NCBI GenBank assembly: GCA_030429455.1
Contig: JAUIFC010000008.1
Location: 1 to 48,170, forward strand
Length of the DNA stretch: 48,170 bases
Origin: Bacteroidia bacterium
GTDB taxonomy: Bacteria; Bacteroidota; Bacteroidia; Flavobacteriales; Flavobacteriaceae
Reading direction: 5' to 3'
Within the stretch, counting starts at the first letter, position 1; every line of letters starts with the position of its first letter. Positions 7,501-15,724 of this stretch are shown here, one piece after another. The notes beneath the pieces were generated by a model. That model was not told where the DNA came from. It searched no databases and saw only the letters and a list, made by a program, of their open reading frames with translations. The position numbers and the translations under genes were made by a program.

Positions 7501-8890
7501 TAAATACAATCAGAATGATAAGTTGACCAAAAATAGCAGAATTCATCATTTTTGATGCACCATTAAGTGTGATTGCGTCTATATTCGCTTTTATTTCGGT
7601 TTGAGAAATGTGCTTTAAATCTTTATACTTTCTTGTGATTTGAAACGTGATGAATTCCACAATGATAACTGCGCCATCGATAATGATTCCGAAGTCTATT
7701 GCTCCTAAGCTCATCAAGTTAGCGTTTACACCAAAAAGATACATGAGGGAAATGGCAAATAACAAACTTATCGGAATTATGGAGGCTACAATCAAGCCAG
7801 AACGCCAATTACCTAGCAATAAAACGACGACAAAAATGACAATTAAAGCGCCAAGAATCAAGTTTTCTGAAATGGTGTAAGTGGTTTTGTCGATTAATTC
7901 GCCACGGTCTAAAAAGCAGTTTATAAAAACACCTTCTGGCAATGATTTTTGAATATCTGCAACTCGCTTCTGCACGTCGTCAATCACGGATTTGGCATTC
8001 CCGTTTTTAATCATCATGATTTGGCCGAGGACTTTTTCTCCTTCGCCATTTCCTGTTATAGCGCCAAACCTCGTCGCCGCTCCATAGCCAACCTCGGCAA
8101 CATCTTTGATATAGATTGGCTGGCCATCATTCTTCACAACGATAGCTTCGATGTCTTTTAGATTTTTTATCAACCCTTCTCCTCGAATGTAAAAAGCTTT
8201 GTCATCCTTTTCGATATAACCGCCTCCGGCTATGCTATTATTTTTTTCCAAAGCCGTGTATAATTCCTGTATCGAAATATGGAGTGCATTGAGTTTCGCT
8301 GGGCTAATGGCCACTTCGTATTGTTTAAGAAATCCACCCCATGTATTTACTTCGACAACACCTGGAATGCCTGACAGCTGCCTTTTGACAATCCAATCTT
8401 GTATCGTCCTTAAATCGGTAATAGAATAGCGATGCTTGTAAGCTGGCTCTACATCCAAAATATATTGGTAAATTTCACCTAAACCTGTGGATATCGGTCC
8501 CATTGAAGGCGTTCCGAATTCTTCCGGAATAACTTCTTTTACAGACTCGATCTTTTCTGCAATAAGTTGACGTGGCAAATAAGTACCTAGATGGTCTTCG
8601 AAAACAATAGTTACAACAGACAAGCCAAATTTTGAAACTGAACGGATTTCTTTTACCCCAGGCAAATTTGCCATTTCGAGCTCAACGGGATAAGTAATAA
8701 ATTGCTCCACGTCTTGCGTCGAAAGATGCCTCGATGTTGTAATCACTTGAACCTGATTATTGGTAATGTCTGGAACTGCACCTATAGAAATTTTGGTTAG
8801 AGCATACAGACCAAAGGCAACAACACCTACAATTGTAAGCAGAACAATCAGTTTGTTTTTTAGACTTAATCTTATTATTTTTTCTAGCAT
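4565..8890 (-). CDS. CzcA/CusA-family heavy-metal RND pump fused to a TolC-like outer-membrane factor
   Basis: 1441 aa, about 400 more than a plain RND pump. Residues 1 to about 1040 form the inner-membrane RND transporter. Near 395-415 the fourth membrane helix reads DFGIIIDGAVIIVE, carrying the Asp/Asp/Glu of the HME1 class (Zn/Co/Cd export), although the usual Asn after the Glu is Phe. At 1048 a second start-like Met opens a hydrophobic stretch ending SSSVYAQAQ, which looks like a signal peptide. Residues about 1065-1441 are a TolC-family domain with long coiled coils. The fusion has precedent in Bacteroidota. The adaptor gene follows with a 4-base overlap. Metal efflux by proton antiport is the expected function; the exact metal is not determined from sequence. 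Confidence 0.9.
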   Translation of the reverse strand: MLEKIIRLSLKNKLIVLLTIVGVVAFGLYALTKISIGAVPDITNNQVQVITTSRHLSTQDVEQFITYPVELEMANLPGVKEIRSVSKFGLSVVTIVFEDHLGTYLPRQLIAEKIESVKEVIPEEFGTPSMGPISTGLGEIYQYILDVEPAYKHRYSITDLRTIQDWIVKRQLSGIPGVVEVNTWGGFLKQYEVAISPAKLNALHISIQELYTALEKNNSIAGGGYIEKDDKAFYIRGEGLIKNLKDIEAIVVKNDGQPIYIKDVAEVGYGAATRFGAITGNGEGEKVLGQIMMIKNGNAKSVIDDVQKRVADIQKSLPEGVFINCFLDRGELIDKTTYTISENLILGALIVIFVVVLLLGNWRSGLIVASIIPISLLFAISLMYLFGVNANLMSLGAIDFGIIIDGAVIIVEFITFQITRKYKDLKHISQTEIKANIDAITLNGASKMMNSAIFGQLIILIVFIPILSLKGVEGKMFTPMALTFSFALIGAMLLCLSYVPVMSSLIIKPVKPKQNTLSQRILSSVVSAYQPVILWALGRKKTVIGISCGLLVFSGFLFFRMGAEFVPTLDEGDFVIQPVLPTGLSLGKTIETTTRIEQILLEKFPEVSQVVTRIGAAEIPTDPMSMEETDVIITLNPKGTWQSAKSKDGLAEKFKEALQLDMPDVEIEFTQPIEMRFNELITGVRADVAIKIFGEDLNVLADKAEEIKTLISHVQGASDIVVEKIEGLPQMKVSFDRQKVARYGLNIADLNRVVAMGFAGEVLGSVFEGEKRFDLVLRFSEKQRKSIEDLRQLWVDSPSGLKIPLNELATIEFTTGPAKISRDNTKRRAVVGVNVRDRDLQSVVKDIQRILDDKLELPSGYLVSYGGQFENLNQAKTRLLIAVPIALFLIFILLFFAFGSVKDVLIIYTAIPLAAVGGVLLLWLRDMPFSISAGIGFIALFGIAVLNGIVLIEHFKDLKSKGVSNIQKLIVQGTTDRLRPVLLTASAAALGFLPMAISTNSGAEVQRPLATVVIGGLITATILTLVVLPVLYAWIHDFKLKKVNSKVMLSILFISSSVYAQAQEKQQLSVEQVYELALENNASLKASQLYVDKSKAAIGTVSLFDKTNIYYGYDENNLAINDRPIGVFGVSQDFKFPTNYLAERKLKEQEYQVEFKKYQLSVLALKQQVYAAYYQLNYQELKANTYRFLDSLYTHFSIKAKRRFELGEANYLESITAKSKHRQISNLYDQAEQEVRFSQEKLRALIVVDSLDISTGYQPLNDLVLKPLEINNHIGTAYMTAKLDFEKSNTNLERHKLLPDLTAEYFQGSNDGINQNLIGYQFGLKIPLLFNGQRKKIREAQLNYEAMAQQEIAYKTNLEVKYSSLYLQLEQYKKEVDYFKAEGKELSDEIIKTANRSYKEGEIDFFNYVQSVETAQNLRLEFLESLNRYNQTLIQLNYLML

Positions 8891-9277
8891 GAATTGTATT
8901 TAACTGAGCTCAGTATTTTGGTCATGATGTCAACAGCATCATTTTAAGCCAATAAAATTCTTAAAACCAAAAGAGTCTGCTTATGATTTTTGTCAATCTT
9001 TCAGTAAAAACTTTGCTTATATAGATTGAGTTTTAATAATATGTCGTTATTTCACGATAATCTTTAATACTAATAATCACTACTGTGTTTCATGAAAGTC
9101 TTTGTTGAAATTTGTTATGAAAGAAATTCAAATACCAAGTTTGATTTTAATAATTTTTGTCATGAAGTCACTTTTGGTCATTTGTAGAAGAAAGGTATTA
9201 AACGATGAGATGATCGAATGTTTTATCAATAAAAGTTGACAAGAACAAATTTCAATTTTTACTAGATAAAACAACAA

Positions 9278-9293
9278 GGTAACTTTTGTTACC
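9278..9293. promoter_or_regulatory. inverted repeat GGTAAC-N4-GTTACC, candidate operator of the tolC-RND operon
   Basis: Perfect 6-bp arms around tttt, 22 bases upstream of the -7 box of the plus-strand efflux operon. Short spaced palindromes at this position are typical sites for dimeric repressors such as TetR-family regulators of RND pumps. No regulator gene lies in the window, so the binding protein is unknown. Confidence 0.45.
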
Positions 9294-9314
9294 ATAAATA
9301 ATAAAAACCCAATC

Positions 9315-9322
9315 TAAATTTG
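9315..9322 (+). promoter_or_regulatory. -7 box of the tolC-RND operon
   Basis: taaatttg matches TAnnTTTG exactly, 19 bases before the ATG at 9341. The nearest upstream TTTG (9285-9288) is 26 bases away, beyond the usual 17-23, and lies within the inverted repeat. Confidence 0.5.
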
Positions 9323-9340
9323 CAACATAATTCAAGAAAA

Positions 9341-10648
9341 ATGTATTATAAATCGTTAATTATAATTGTTGTGTTGTTTTGCTTTTCGCAAATTCAAGCT
9401 CAACAAACCGTTCGAATATCGAAGCAGGAAGTCGCTCAAAAGGCTTCTGAAAACAATACGAGTATAAAAATTTCAGAGCAAAGTGTTTTAGAGGCAAACG
9501 CAGACTTTAGACAAACCAATGCTGTTTTTCTTCCAAGCATTACGGCAAGTCATACAGGAATCACAACAACAAACCCTCTAATGGCCTTTGGATCTCGATT
9601 AAACCAAGAAATTTTAACCTCAAATGATTTTGACCCGAATCTTTTAAACGATCCGGAACAAATCGAAAATTTTGCTACATTGATAGAATTCCAACAACCA
9701 TTGATAAACATAGATGGCTTGTACCAACGTAAAGCTGCAAAAACCAAAATGCAAGCGATGGAATTTCAAACCCAACGGGCAAAAGAATATTTAGATTTAG
9801 AAGTAGATAAAGCCTATATGCAATTGCAACTGGCGTATAGAGGTGTAAGTGTTTTGGAAAAAGCATTGAAATCGGCGGAAGCCAATCTAAAATTAGCCAA
9901 TGATAATTTTAAACAAGGCTTGCTTCAACGAGCAGATGTTCTTGCTGTTGAAGTTCGTGTGACCGAAGTAAAAAACCAACTTCAAACGGCTAAAAGCCAA
10001 ACAGCCAATGCTTCCAATTATTTATCCTTTCTAATGAATGATAACACCAGCCTCATATATGAACCTGTAGATAGTTTGCAAGTCAATCTGGTTGAAACAG
10101 AAATGAGGCAAACTATTTCTGAAAACCGCTCGGATGTAAAAGCTATGGAATTGGCATCGCAAGCCTACAAATCCATGAGCAAGGCAGATCAGATGGCCTT
10201 TTTGCCACGATTAAATGCCTTTGGGTCTTATGCTCTTTTTGACAATGAACTATTTCAAGCAGATGCCAATGGATATACGATTGGAGCTCAATTAAGCTGG
10301 AACATTTTTGAAGGTTCAAAACGTCTGGGGAAAGCCCAAAAAAGCAAAGCGACTTACGAAAAATCGCAATTGCAATATGAGCAGTATAAATCTCAAAGTC
10401 AACTTGAACTTAATAAGGCAAATCGAATGCTTATGGACGCCAAAAACAAATTGGAATTAACGGCTTTGGCACTATCGCAATCCAAGGAATCTTTGCGCAT
10501 AAGAACAAATCGATTTAAAGAAGGCTTGGAAAAAACTTCTGATTTGCTATTGGCCGAAACACAATTTGCTCAGAAGGAATTAGAATACTTTCAAACTGTA
10601 TTCGAATACAATTATGCTCAATCTTACTTGAAATTCTTAACAAACTAA
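9341..10648 (+). CDS. TolC-family outer-membrane efflux protein
   Basis: 435 aa from the ATG at 9341; this start is chosen over an in-frame TTG seven codons earlier because it begins a clean signal peptide (YYKSLIIIVVLFCFSQIQAQ). The body shows the two-fold TolC pattern: long amphipathic helices (about 30-60, 140-215, 255-280, 345-420) alternating with beta segments, for example LPSITASHTGITTTNPL and LPRLNAFGSYALF, the latter starting the second repeat. It should form the outer-membrane channel for the adaptor and pump encoded next (18-base gap). First gene of a five-gene run ending at 15466. This system has a separate channel protein, unlike the fused pump on the other side. Confidence 0.9.
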   Translation: MYYKSLIIIVVLFCFSQIQAQQTVRISKQEVAQKASENNTSIKISEQSVLEANADFRQTNAVFLPSITASHTGITTTNPLMAFGSRLNQEILTSNDFDPNLLNDPEQIENFATLIEFQQPLINIDGLYQRKAAKTKMQAMEFQTQRAKEYLDLEVDKAYMQLQLAYRGVSVLEKALKSAEANLKLANDNFKQGLLQRADVLAVEVRVTEVKNQLQTAKSQTANASNYLSFLMNDNTSLIYEPVDSLQVNLVETEMRQTISENRSDVKAMELASQAYKSMSKADQMAFLPRLNAFGSYALFDNELFQADANGYTIGAQLSWNIFEGSKRLGKAQKSKATYEKSQLQYEQYKSQSQLELNKANRMLMDAKNKLELTALALSQSKESLRIRTNRFKEGLEKTSDLLLAETQFAQKELEYFQTVFEYNYAQSYLKFLTN

Positions 10649-10666
10649 ATCTTATAAAATAGACTT

Positions 10667-11737
10667 ATGAAATCTATATACCATATCAGCTTACTTATCC
10701 TTGCTCTTCTCATTGTAGCCTGTGGCAAAGACAAAAACATTTCTACCGAAAACAACAGCTTAGCGGTAAAAGTAACAGTACAAAAAGTAAATGAAAACAA
10801 CACAAATCCCAAGCTAAGCCTAAGTGGAAAAATTCAAGCTAAAAATTCTGCTAACCTGAGCACAAGACTTATGGGTTTTGTAAATAAGCTACATGTCAAC
10901 GCAGGAGATAGCGTTAAAAAAGGAGAGTTACTCGTATCTTTAAACAGTTCGGATTTGCAAGCAAAAGCTGCACAAGTAAATGCTGGCATTACAGAAGCTA
11001 CAGCAGGCTTTAAGAACGCAGAAAAAGATTACAAGCGTTTCCAAAATCTATTTGATGACAATTCTGCCTCGCAGAAAGAGTTGGACGACATGACAGCAAG
11101 ATACGAAATGGCAAAAGCCAGACTAGAAGCTGCCAAACAAATGAAAAATGAAATTAACGCTCAATTTGAATACACCAACATTAGAGCGCCATTTTCGGGT
11201 GTGGTTACCAACACATTTATCGACGAAGGTGATATGGCAAGTCCTGGAATGCCTTTAGTCGAAGTCGAAAACCCAAACATTTTTGAAGTAAAAACAATGG
11301 TACCAGAAACCGAAATTGTCAACATAAAATCAGATTCTGAAGTAGATGTGCTTATTTCGTCTGTGAACAAAACGTATAAAGGCAAAGTAAGTGAAGTAAG
11401 CACGTCGGCCAAAAACACAGGCGGTCAATATTTGGTAACTGTCGATTTAGAAAATCTAGATTCCAATGTTTTTTCAGGAATGTTTGCCAGCGTCCAGTTT
11501 CCAACAGATACACCTTCAAATACAGTTTTAATCCCTAAAAAAGCTCTAGTAAAAAATGGTCAATTAAGCGGTGTTTATGCAGTAAGTCAGAGCAATACTG
11601 CTGTGTTGCGTTGGCTTCGTTTAGGCAGAACTTATGGAGATCAAGTTGAAGTATTATCTGGACTTTCGACAGGTGAAACGTACATCGTTTCTGCTGATGG
11701 AAAATTATTCAATGGAGTTAAAATTCAACTTAAATAA
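10667..11737 (+). CDS. RND efflux periplasmic adaptor, lipoprotein
   Basis: 356 aa. The signal sequence ends in a lipobox at Cys19 (LIVACGK). Barrel-sandwich halves are at about 60-90 (GFVNKLHVNAGDSVKKGELLVSL begins here) and about 165-195 (IRAPFSGVVTNTFIDEGDMA), separated by a coiled-coil hairpin with Ala-rich heptads. A beta-barrel (VDVLISSVNKTYKGKVSEVS) and a membrane-proximal domain (VLIPKKALVKNGQLSGVYAV) follow. This is the MFP/HlyD-like AcrA family order. It sits between the TolC-like gene and the RND permease with gaps of 18 bases, so it is part of one tripartite pump. Confidence 0.9.
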   Translation: MKSIYHISLLILALLIVACGKDKNISTENNSLAVKVTVQKVNENNTNPKLSLSGKIQAKNSANLSTRLMGFVNKLHVNAGDSVKKGELLVSLNSSDLQAKAAQVNAGITEATAGFKNAEKDYKRFQNLFDDNSASQKELDDMTARYEMAKARLEAAKQMKNEINAQFEYTNIRAPFSGVVTNTFIDEGDMASPGMPLVEVENPNIFEVKTMVPETEIVNIKSDSEVDVLISSVNKTYKGKVSEVSTSAKNTGGQYLVTVDLENLDSNVFSGMFASVQFPTDTPSNTVLIPKKALVKNGQLSGVYAVSQSNTAVLRWLRLGRTYGDQVEVLSGLSTGETYIVSADGKLFNGVKIQLK

Positions 11738-11755
11738 CGCTAAAAAATCAGACAC

Positions 11756-14700
11756 ATGAAAGAAGGTTTAGCAGGAAAAATTGCAAAGAGTTTTATAAGC
11801 TCCAAGCTCACAGTACTCCTAATGATTGTATTTATGGTCATAGGCGTGTATAGTTCGTTTTTAATTCCACGTGAAGAAGAACCACAAATAGATGTTCCGA
11901 TAGCAGATATTTTTGTTGGATATCCCGGCGCAAGTCCAGCGGAAGTAGAGTCTAGAGTGGTCAAACCCTTAGAGAAACTGTTCTCAAACATCAAAGGTGT
12001 TGAATACGTCTATTCCACCTCGATGAAGGAACAAGCCATGGTGATTGTTCAGTTTTACGTTGGCGAAGATCTAGAACGCTCATTTGTAAAACTGTATAAC
12101 GAAATAAACAAGCACATGGATATCATGCCAGAAGGCGTTACATTTCCTTTGGTAAAAACAAGAGCCATTGACGATGTGCCAATGCTTGGTCTAACACTTT
12201 GGAGTGAAAATTATGATGATTATCAACTTAAGCAACTCGCACAGGAACTCACCGATGAAATTGAAAAGGTAAACGACGTTGCCATTACCAAAAATATTGG
12301 AGGCCGAAGTAGAGAAATGCGCGTTGTATTGGATAAAGACAAACTTGCCGCTAGTGGTTTGGATTTTTTATCGGTTGCCGAAATGGTAAAGGCAAATAAT
12401 TCTCAACTCAGTAGTGGAACTTTCAATAATAATGATATAGAATTTGTTGTTAATTCTGGTGATTTTCTAAAAACAGTTGAAGATGTAGAAAATCTCGTGG
12501 TCGGTGTCCAACAAAATCAACCGATATATTTAAAGCAGATCGCAACTATTGTCGATGGTCCAGAGCTGCCTAAGACTTATGTGTCTTTGGGTTTTGGTGG
12601 CGCAAGCACAAAAAAGTCTGATTTCCCTTCGGAATATCCTGCGGTAACGATTTCTATTGCAAAACGCAAGAGTGCAGACGCGATGAAAATTTCTGATATC
12701 ATAATAGCTAAAGTTGAAAAACTTAGAACAACCCTAATTCCTGATGATGTTCATGTAGAAGTTACAAGAAATTATGGTGAAACCGCATCTCAGAAAGTAT
12801 CGGAATTGCTTCTGCATCTTATCGGTGCCATTATTGCTGTAACACTTGTCGTCATGTTGGCCATGGGATGGCGTGGTGGTTTGGTCGTCTTTTTGTCTGT
12901 TCCTATCACCTTTGCCTTAACATTGCTAAGCTATTACATGCTCGATTATACCTTAAATCGAATTACGCTTTTTGCTTTAGTTTTTGTAACAGGTATTGTT
13001 GTCGACGACTCCATAATTATTGCCGAAAATATGCATAGGCATTTTAAGATGAAACGCTTGCCCTTTAAACAAGCTGCGCTCTATGCCATAAACGAAGTTG
13101 GAAATCCAACCATTTTAGCCACATTTACTGTAATTGCTTCTGTACTGCCTATGGCTTTCGTTTCGGGATTAATGGGGCCTTACATGAGTCCAATGCCTAT
13201 TGGTGCATCTATCGCCATGCTATTATCCCTGTTTGTCGCTTTAACCATTACACCGTATTTAGGGTATTTATTTTTAAGAGAAAAAGACAAAAAAGGCGCT
13301 AAGTCTCACGAAGAAGACGAAGTAAAACAGATGGAATCGTCCTTTATCTACAAAATGTATGATAGATTAGAACGTCCACTGATTGAAAACAAAACCAAAC
13401 GTTGGGTATTTTTAGGAATTACAATTGTATTGTTAATGGGCTCTTTGGCGATGTTTTTCACCAAATCGGTGGCTGTAAAGATGTTACCCTTCGATAACAA
13501 AAATGAGTTTCAGATTGTCATAGATATGCCAGAAGGAACGACACTAGAACGTACTGCTGTCGTTGCCAAAGAAATTGCACAATACCTTTCGACGCGACCC
13601 GAAGTAGTGAATTACCAAAGTTATGTTGGGTCATCTGCGCCAATTACCTTTAATGGTTTGGTACGCCATTACGATTTGCGAGGCGGTAGTAATATGGCAG
13701 ATATTCAAGTCAATCTAATCGACAAACATGAAAGAAGTGCACAAAGTCACGATATCGCCAAGCTTTTGCGCCCTGAAATACAAAAGATTGCTTCAAAGTT
13801 TAATGCTAATGTAAAAATGGTCGAAGTACCACCTGGTCCACCAGTGCTTTCTACCATTGTTGCCGAAGTTTATGGCCCTCATTACGACAAGCAAATTGAA
13901 GTCGCCAATGCTGTTCAGGACATCTTAAAGAACACCGAAGATGTTGTAGATATCGATTGGATGGTAGAAGACGAACAAGTGGAATACGATTTTGTGATAG
14001 ACAAAGAAAAAGCAATGCTGTATGGCGTCGCTCCAAAACAAATCGTTCACACAATGAATCTGGCATTGTCAAACAGAGCAATCACTACGATGTATAACGA
14101 AACTTCATCAAAGCAAGTAGGCTTGGTTTTAGCTTTAGCTGAAAAAGAAAAATCTACAATAATGGATATTTCACAGCTTAAGATAAAATCTGCTCAAGGC
14201 CATTTGGTTCCAATAAGTGATTTAGTAAGTATTGAAGAACGCATTAAAGCAAAAAGCATCTACCGCAAAAATCAAAAACGCGTGGTTTATGTCATGGCCG
14301 ATATGGCGGGTGAACTAGAAAGTCCGGTATATGCCATTTTAGGAATGGAGGAAAAATTGAAAGAAATCAATCTACCCAAAGGTTATACTTTGGACGAAAA
14401 ATACTTAGGACAACCTGAATTCGAAGACGATTATACTGTAAAATGGGATGGCGAATGGCAAATTACGCTAGAAGTATTTAGAGATTTAGGCGTAGCATTT
14501 TTAGGTGTAATCATCATCATATATATGTTGATTGTTGGTTGGTTTCAAAACTTTAAAGCACCAATAGTCATGATGGTTGCGATACCGCTGTCTATGGTAG
14601 GCATTGTGATTGGTCATTGGTTATTAGATGCCTTTTTTACAGCAACATCGTTTATTGGAATGATTGCTCTTGCTGGTATCATGGTTCGTAATTCGGTGCT

Positions 14701-14959
14701 ACTTATCGATTTTGTAAATCTTAGAGTTGGAGAAGGCATTCCGCTTAAACAAGCTGTAATTGAGGCAGGCGCTGTACGAACAACACCTATACTACTAACG
14801 GCTGGAACAGTTGTAATTGGAGCTTTTGTGATATTATTTGATCCTATTTTTCAAGGACTAGCCATCTCGTTAATGGGTGGAACGATTACCGCAACCGTGT
14901 TAACGCTTCTTGTTGTACCACTGGTATATTATTTAATCGAAAGAAAAAATTATAAATAA
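11756..14959 (+). CDS. RND efflux permease (AcrB/MdtC-like superfamily)
   Basis: 1067 aa, full length for the family. The first membrane helix is at about 15-38, followed by IPREEEPQIDVPIADIFVGYPGASPAEVE, typical of RND pumps. In the fourth helix GIVVDDSIIIAEN (near residues 415-430) holds the paired Asp expected for proton relay in multidrug and related RND pumps, unlike the DFG...DGA motif of the metal pump upstream. Two periplasmic porter loops and twelve membrane segments can be followed. The substrate cannot be read from the sequence; organic compounds are more likely than metals from the Asp-Asp motif, but the PII-like neighbour recalls metal systems. The next gene begins one base after the stop, indicating a tight operon. 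Confidence 0.9.
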   Translation: MKEGLAGKIAKSFISSKLTVLLMIVFMVIGVYSSFLIPREEEPQIDVPIADIFVGYPGASPAEVESRVVKPLEKLFSNIKGVEYVYSTSMKEQAMVIVQFYVGEDLERSFVKLYNEINKHMDIMPEGVTFPLVKTRAIDDVPMLGLTLWSENYDDYQLKQLAQELTDEIEKVNDVAITKNIGGRSREMRVVLDKDKLAASGLDFLSVAEMVKANNSQLSSGTFNNNDIEFVVNSGDFLKTVEDVENLVVGVQQNQPIYLKQIATIVDGPELPKTYVSLGFGGASTKKSDFPSEYPAVTISIAKRKSADAMKISDIIIAKVEKLRTTLIPDDVHVEVTRNYGETASQKVSELLLHLIGAIIAVTLVVMLAMGWRGGLVVFLSVPITFALTLLSYYMLDYTLNRITLFALVFVTGIVVDDSIIIAENMHRHFKMKRLPFKQAALYAINEVGNPTILATFTVIASVLPMAFVSGLMGPYMSPMPIGASIAMLLSLFVALTITPYLGYLFLREKDKKGAKSHEEDEVKQMESSFIYKMYDRLERPLIENKTKRWVFLGITIVLLMGSLAMFFTKSVAVKMLPFDNKNEFQIVIDMPEGTTLERTAVVAKEIAQYLSTRPEVVNYQSYVGSSAPITFNGLVRHYDLRGGSNMADIQVNLIDKHERSAQSHDIAKLLRPEIQKIASKFNANVKMVEVPPGPPVLSTIVAEVYGPHYDKQIEVANAVQDILKNTEDVVDIDWMVEDEQVEYDFVIDKEKAMLYGVAPKQIVHTMNLALSNRAITTMYNETSSKQVGLVLALAEKEKSTIMDISQLKIKSAQGHLVPISDLVSIEERIKAKSIYRKNQKRVVYVMADMAGELESPVYAILGMEEKLKEINLPKGYTLDEKYLGQPEFEDDYTVKWDGEWQITLEVFRDLGVAFLGVIIIIYMLIVGWFQNFKAPIVMMVAIPLSMVGIVIGHWLLDAFFTATSFIGMIALAGIMVRNSVLLIDFVNLRVGEGIPLKQAVIEAGAVRTTPILLTAGTVVIGAFVILFDPIFQGLAISLMGGTITATVLTLLVVPLVYYLIERKNYK

Positions 14960-14960
14960 A

Positions 14961-15266
14961 ATGAAATTATTGTTAGTCACTGCCGTAGAGCACTTTCACA
15001 AGGAAGTCATCGAACTTTTTAAAAAGGCTAAAATAGACAGCTTTAGCGGGTCTGGAATAGACGGATACAAAACAATACAGGCCTTATCTGTTTCGAATAG
15101 TTGGTTTGCATCAGAGTCGGTTGGCGCAGAATCAAGTATGTTTTTTGCATTTACTGAAGAAGAAAAAATCGATAATTTATTCGAGTACATCAAGGAATTT
15201 AATTCGAATCTAGAAACTATAAACTCCATCAGAGCAATAGTCCTACCAATTGAAAAATACATTTAA
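14961..15266 (+). CDS. PII-like small protein in RND operon
   Basis: 101 aa, soluble. The alternation MKLLLVTAVEHFHKEVIELFKK... (strand-helix), a Gly/Ser-rich loop, strand (SSMFFAF), helix (EEEKIDNLFEYIKEF) and a final strand (SIRAIVLPIEKYI) suggests the beta-alpha-beta-beta-alpha-beta fold of PII-like proteins. PII-like proteins of the DUF3240 type are known beside RND pumps, where a sensing role has been proposed. The ATG is one base after the permease stop, so the two are almost certainly co-translated. No T-loop uridylylation Tyr context is evident, so classical nitrogen signalling is unlikely. The family assignment rests on pattern and context only. Confidence 0.6.
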   Translation: MKLLLVTAVEHFHKEVIELFKKAKIDSFSGSGIDGYKTIQALSVSNSWFASESVGAESSMFFAFTEEEKIDNLFEYIKEFNSNLETINSIRAIVLPIEKYI

Positions 15267-15277
15267 AACATAAACAC

Positions 15278-15466
15278 ATGAAAAATAGAATCGTACGTGG
15301 CATAGCAGGAACTATAATTCTCTTTAGTCTAATCATGGCCATATATGCCAACATCAATTGGCTTTGGGTTACCGTATTTGTTGGAGCAAACCTATTACAG
15401 TCCTCTTTGTCCAACTGGTGTTTGATGGATGATATTTTGGTAAAAATATTTAAGGTAAAAGATTAA
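15278..15466 (+). CDS. DUF2892/YgaP-type small membrane protein
   Basis: 62 aa. The N-terminal MKNRIVRGIAGTIILFS and two predicted membrane helices (about 8-24 and 27-45) separated by NINW, followed by NWCLMDDIL, match the pattern of the DUF2892 inner-membrane domain, which has an RxxAGxxxL start and a conserved C-terminal Cys region (Cys48 here). In other bacteria the domain is often joined to rhodanese. It ends the efflux operon, 11 bases after the PII-like gene. Function unknown; Cys48 is the only obvious reactive residue. Confidence 0.75.
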   Translation: MKNRIVRGIAGTIILFSLIMAIYANINWLWVTVFVGANLLQSSLSNWCLMDDILVKIFKVKD

Positions 15467-15623
15467 ACATTCATTACGCTAAAAAGATGAGTGTCCTAAG
15501 AATAAATTTTTAAAAAAAATCAAATAAATAGCACAAGAGAATAAAAAAGAGACTTCAGTCATATTTTCATTAATTTCGAAACATATTAAAATACCTAATT
15601 CATATTATTTAACATTCTTATAG

Positions 15624-15631
15624 TAATTTTG
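15624..15631 (+). promoter_or_regulatory. -7 box upstream of the porin-like gene
   Basis: taattttg is an exact TAnnTTTG match, predicting a 5' leader of about 85-90 bases before the ATG at 15725. No clear -33 TTTG was seen. It suggests the porin-like gene is transcribed separately from the efflux operon ending at 15466. Confidence 0.4.
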
Positions 15632-15724
15632 CCACAGTAAACCTTTCATAATCGTTTTGAGCGAGATGAATTGTTGTGGTGGTATTATGTCAAAGGTTTT
15701 AAAGTATAAATTAAAACTACAAGT

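Larger units (their letters stand above)
8891..9340. other. 450-base divergent promoter region between the two RND operons
   Basis: No gene is seen. Both efflux operons start outward from here. A perfect 12-bp palindrome actgagctcagt (8903-8914) sits 12 bases before the CzcA start. The motif ATTTTTGTCA occurs in the plus strand near 8980 and again near 9160. The inverted repeat at 9278-9293 and a -7 box at 9315-9322 serve the plus-strand operon. No clear TAnnTTTG box was found for the minus-strand operon. Confidence 0.5.
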
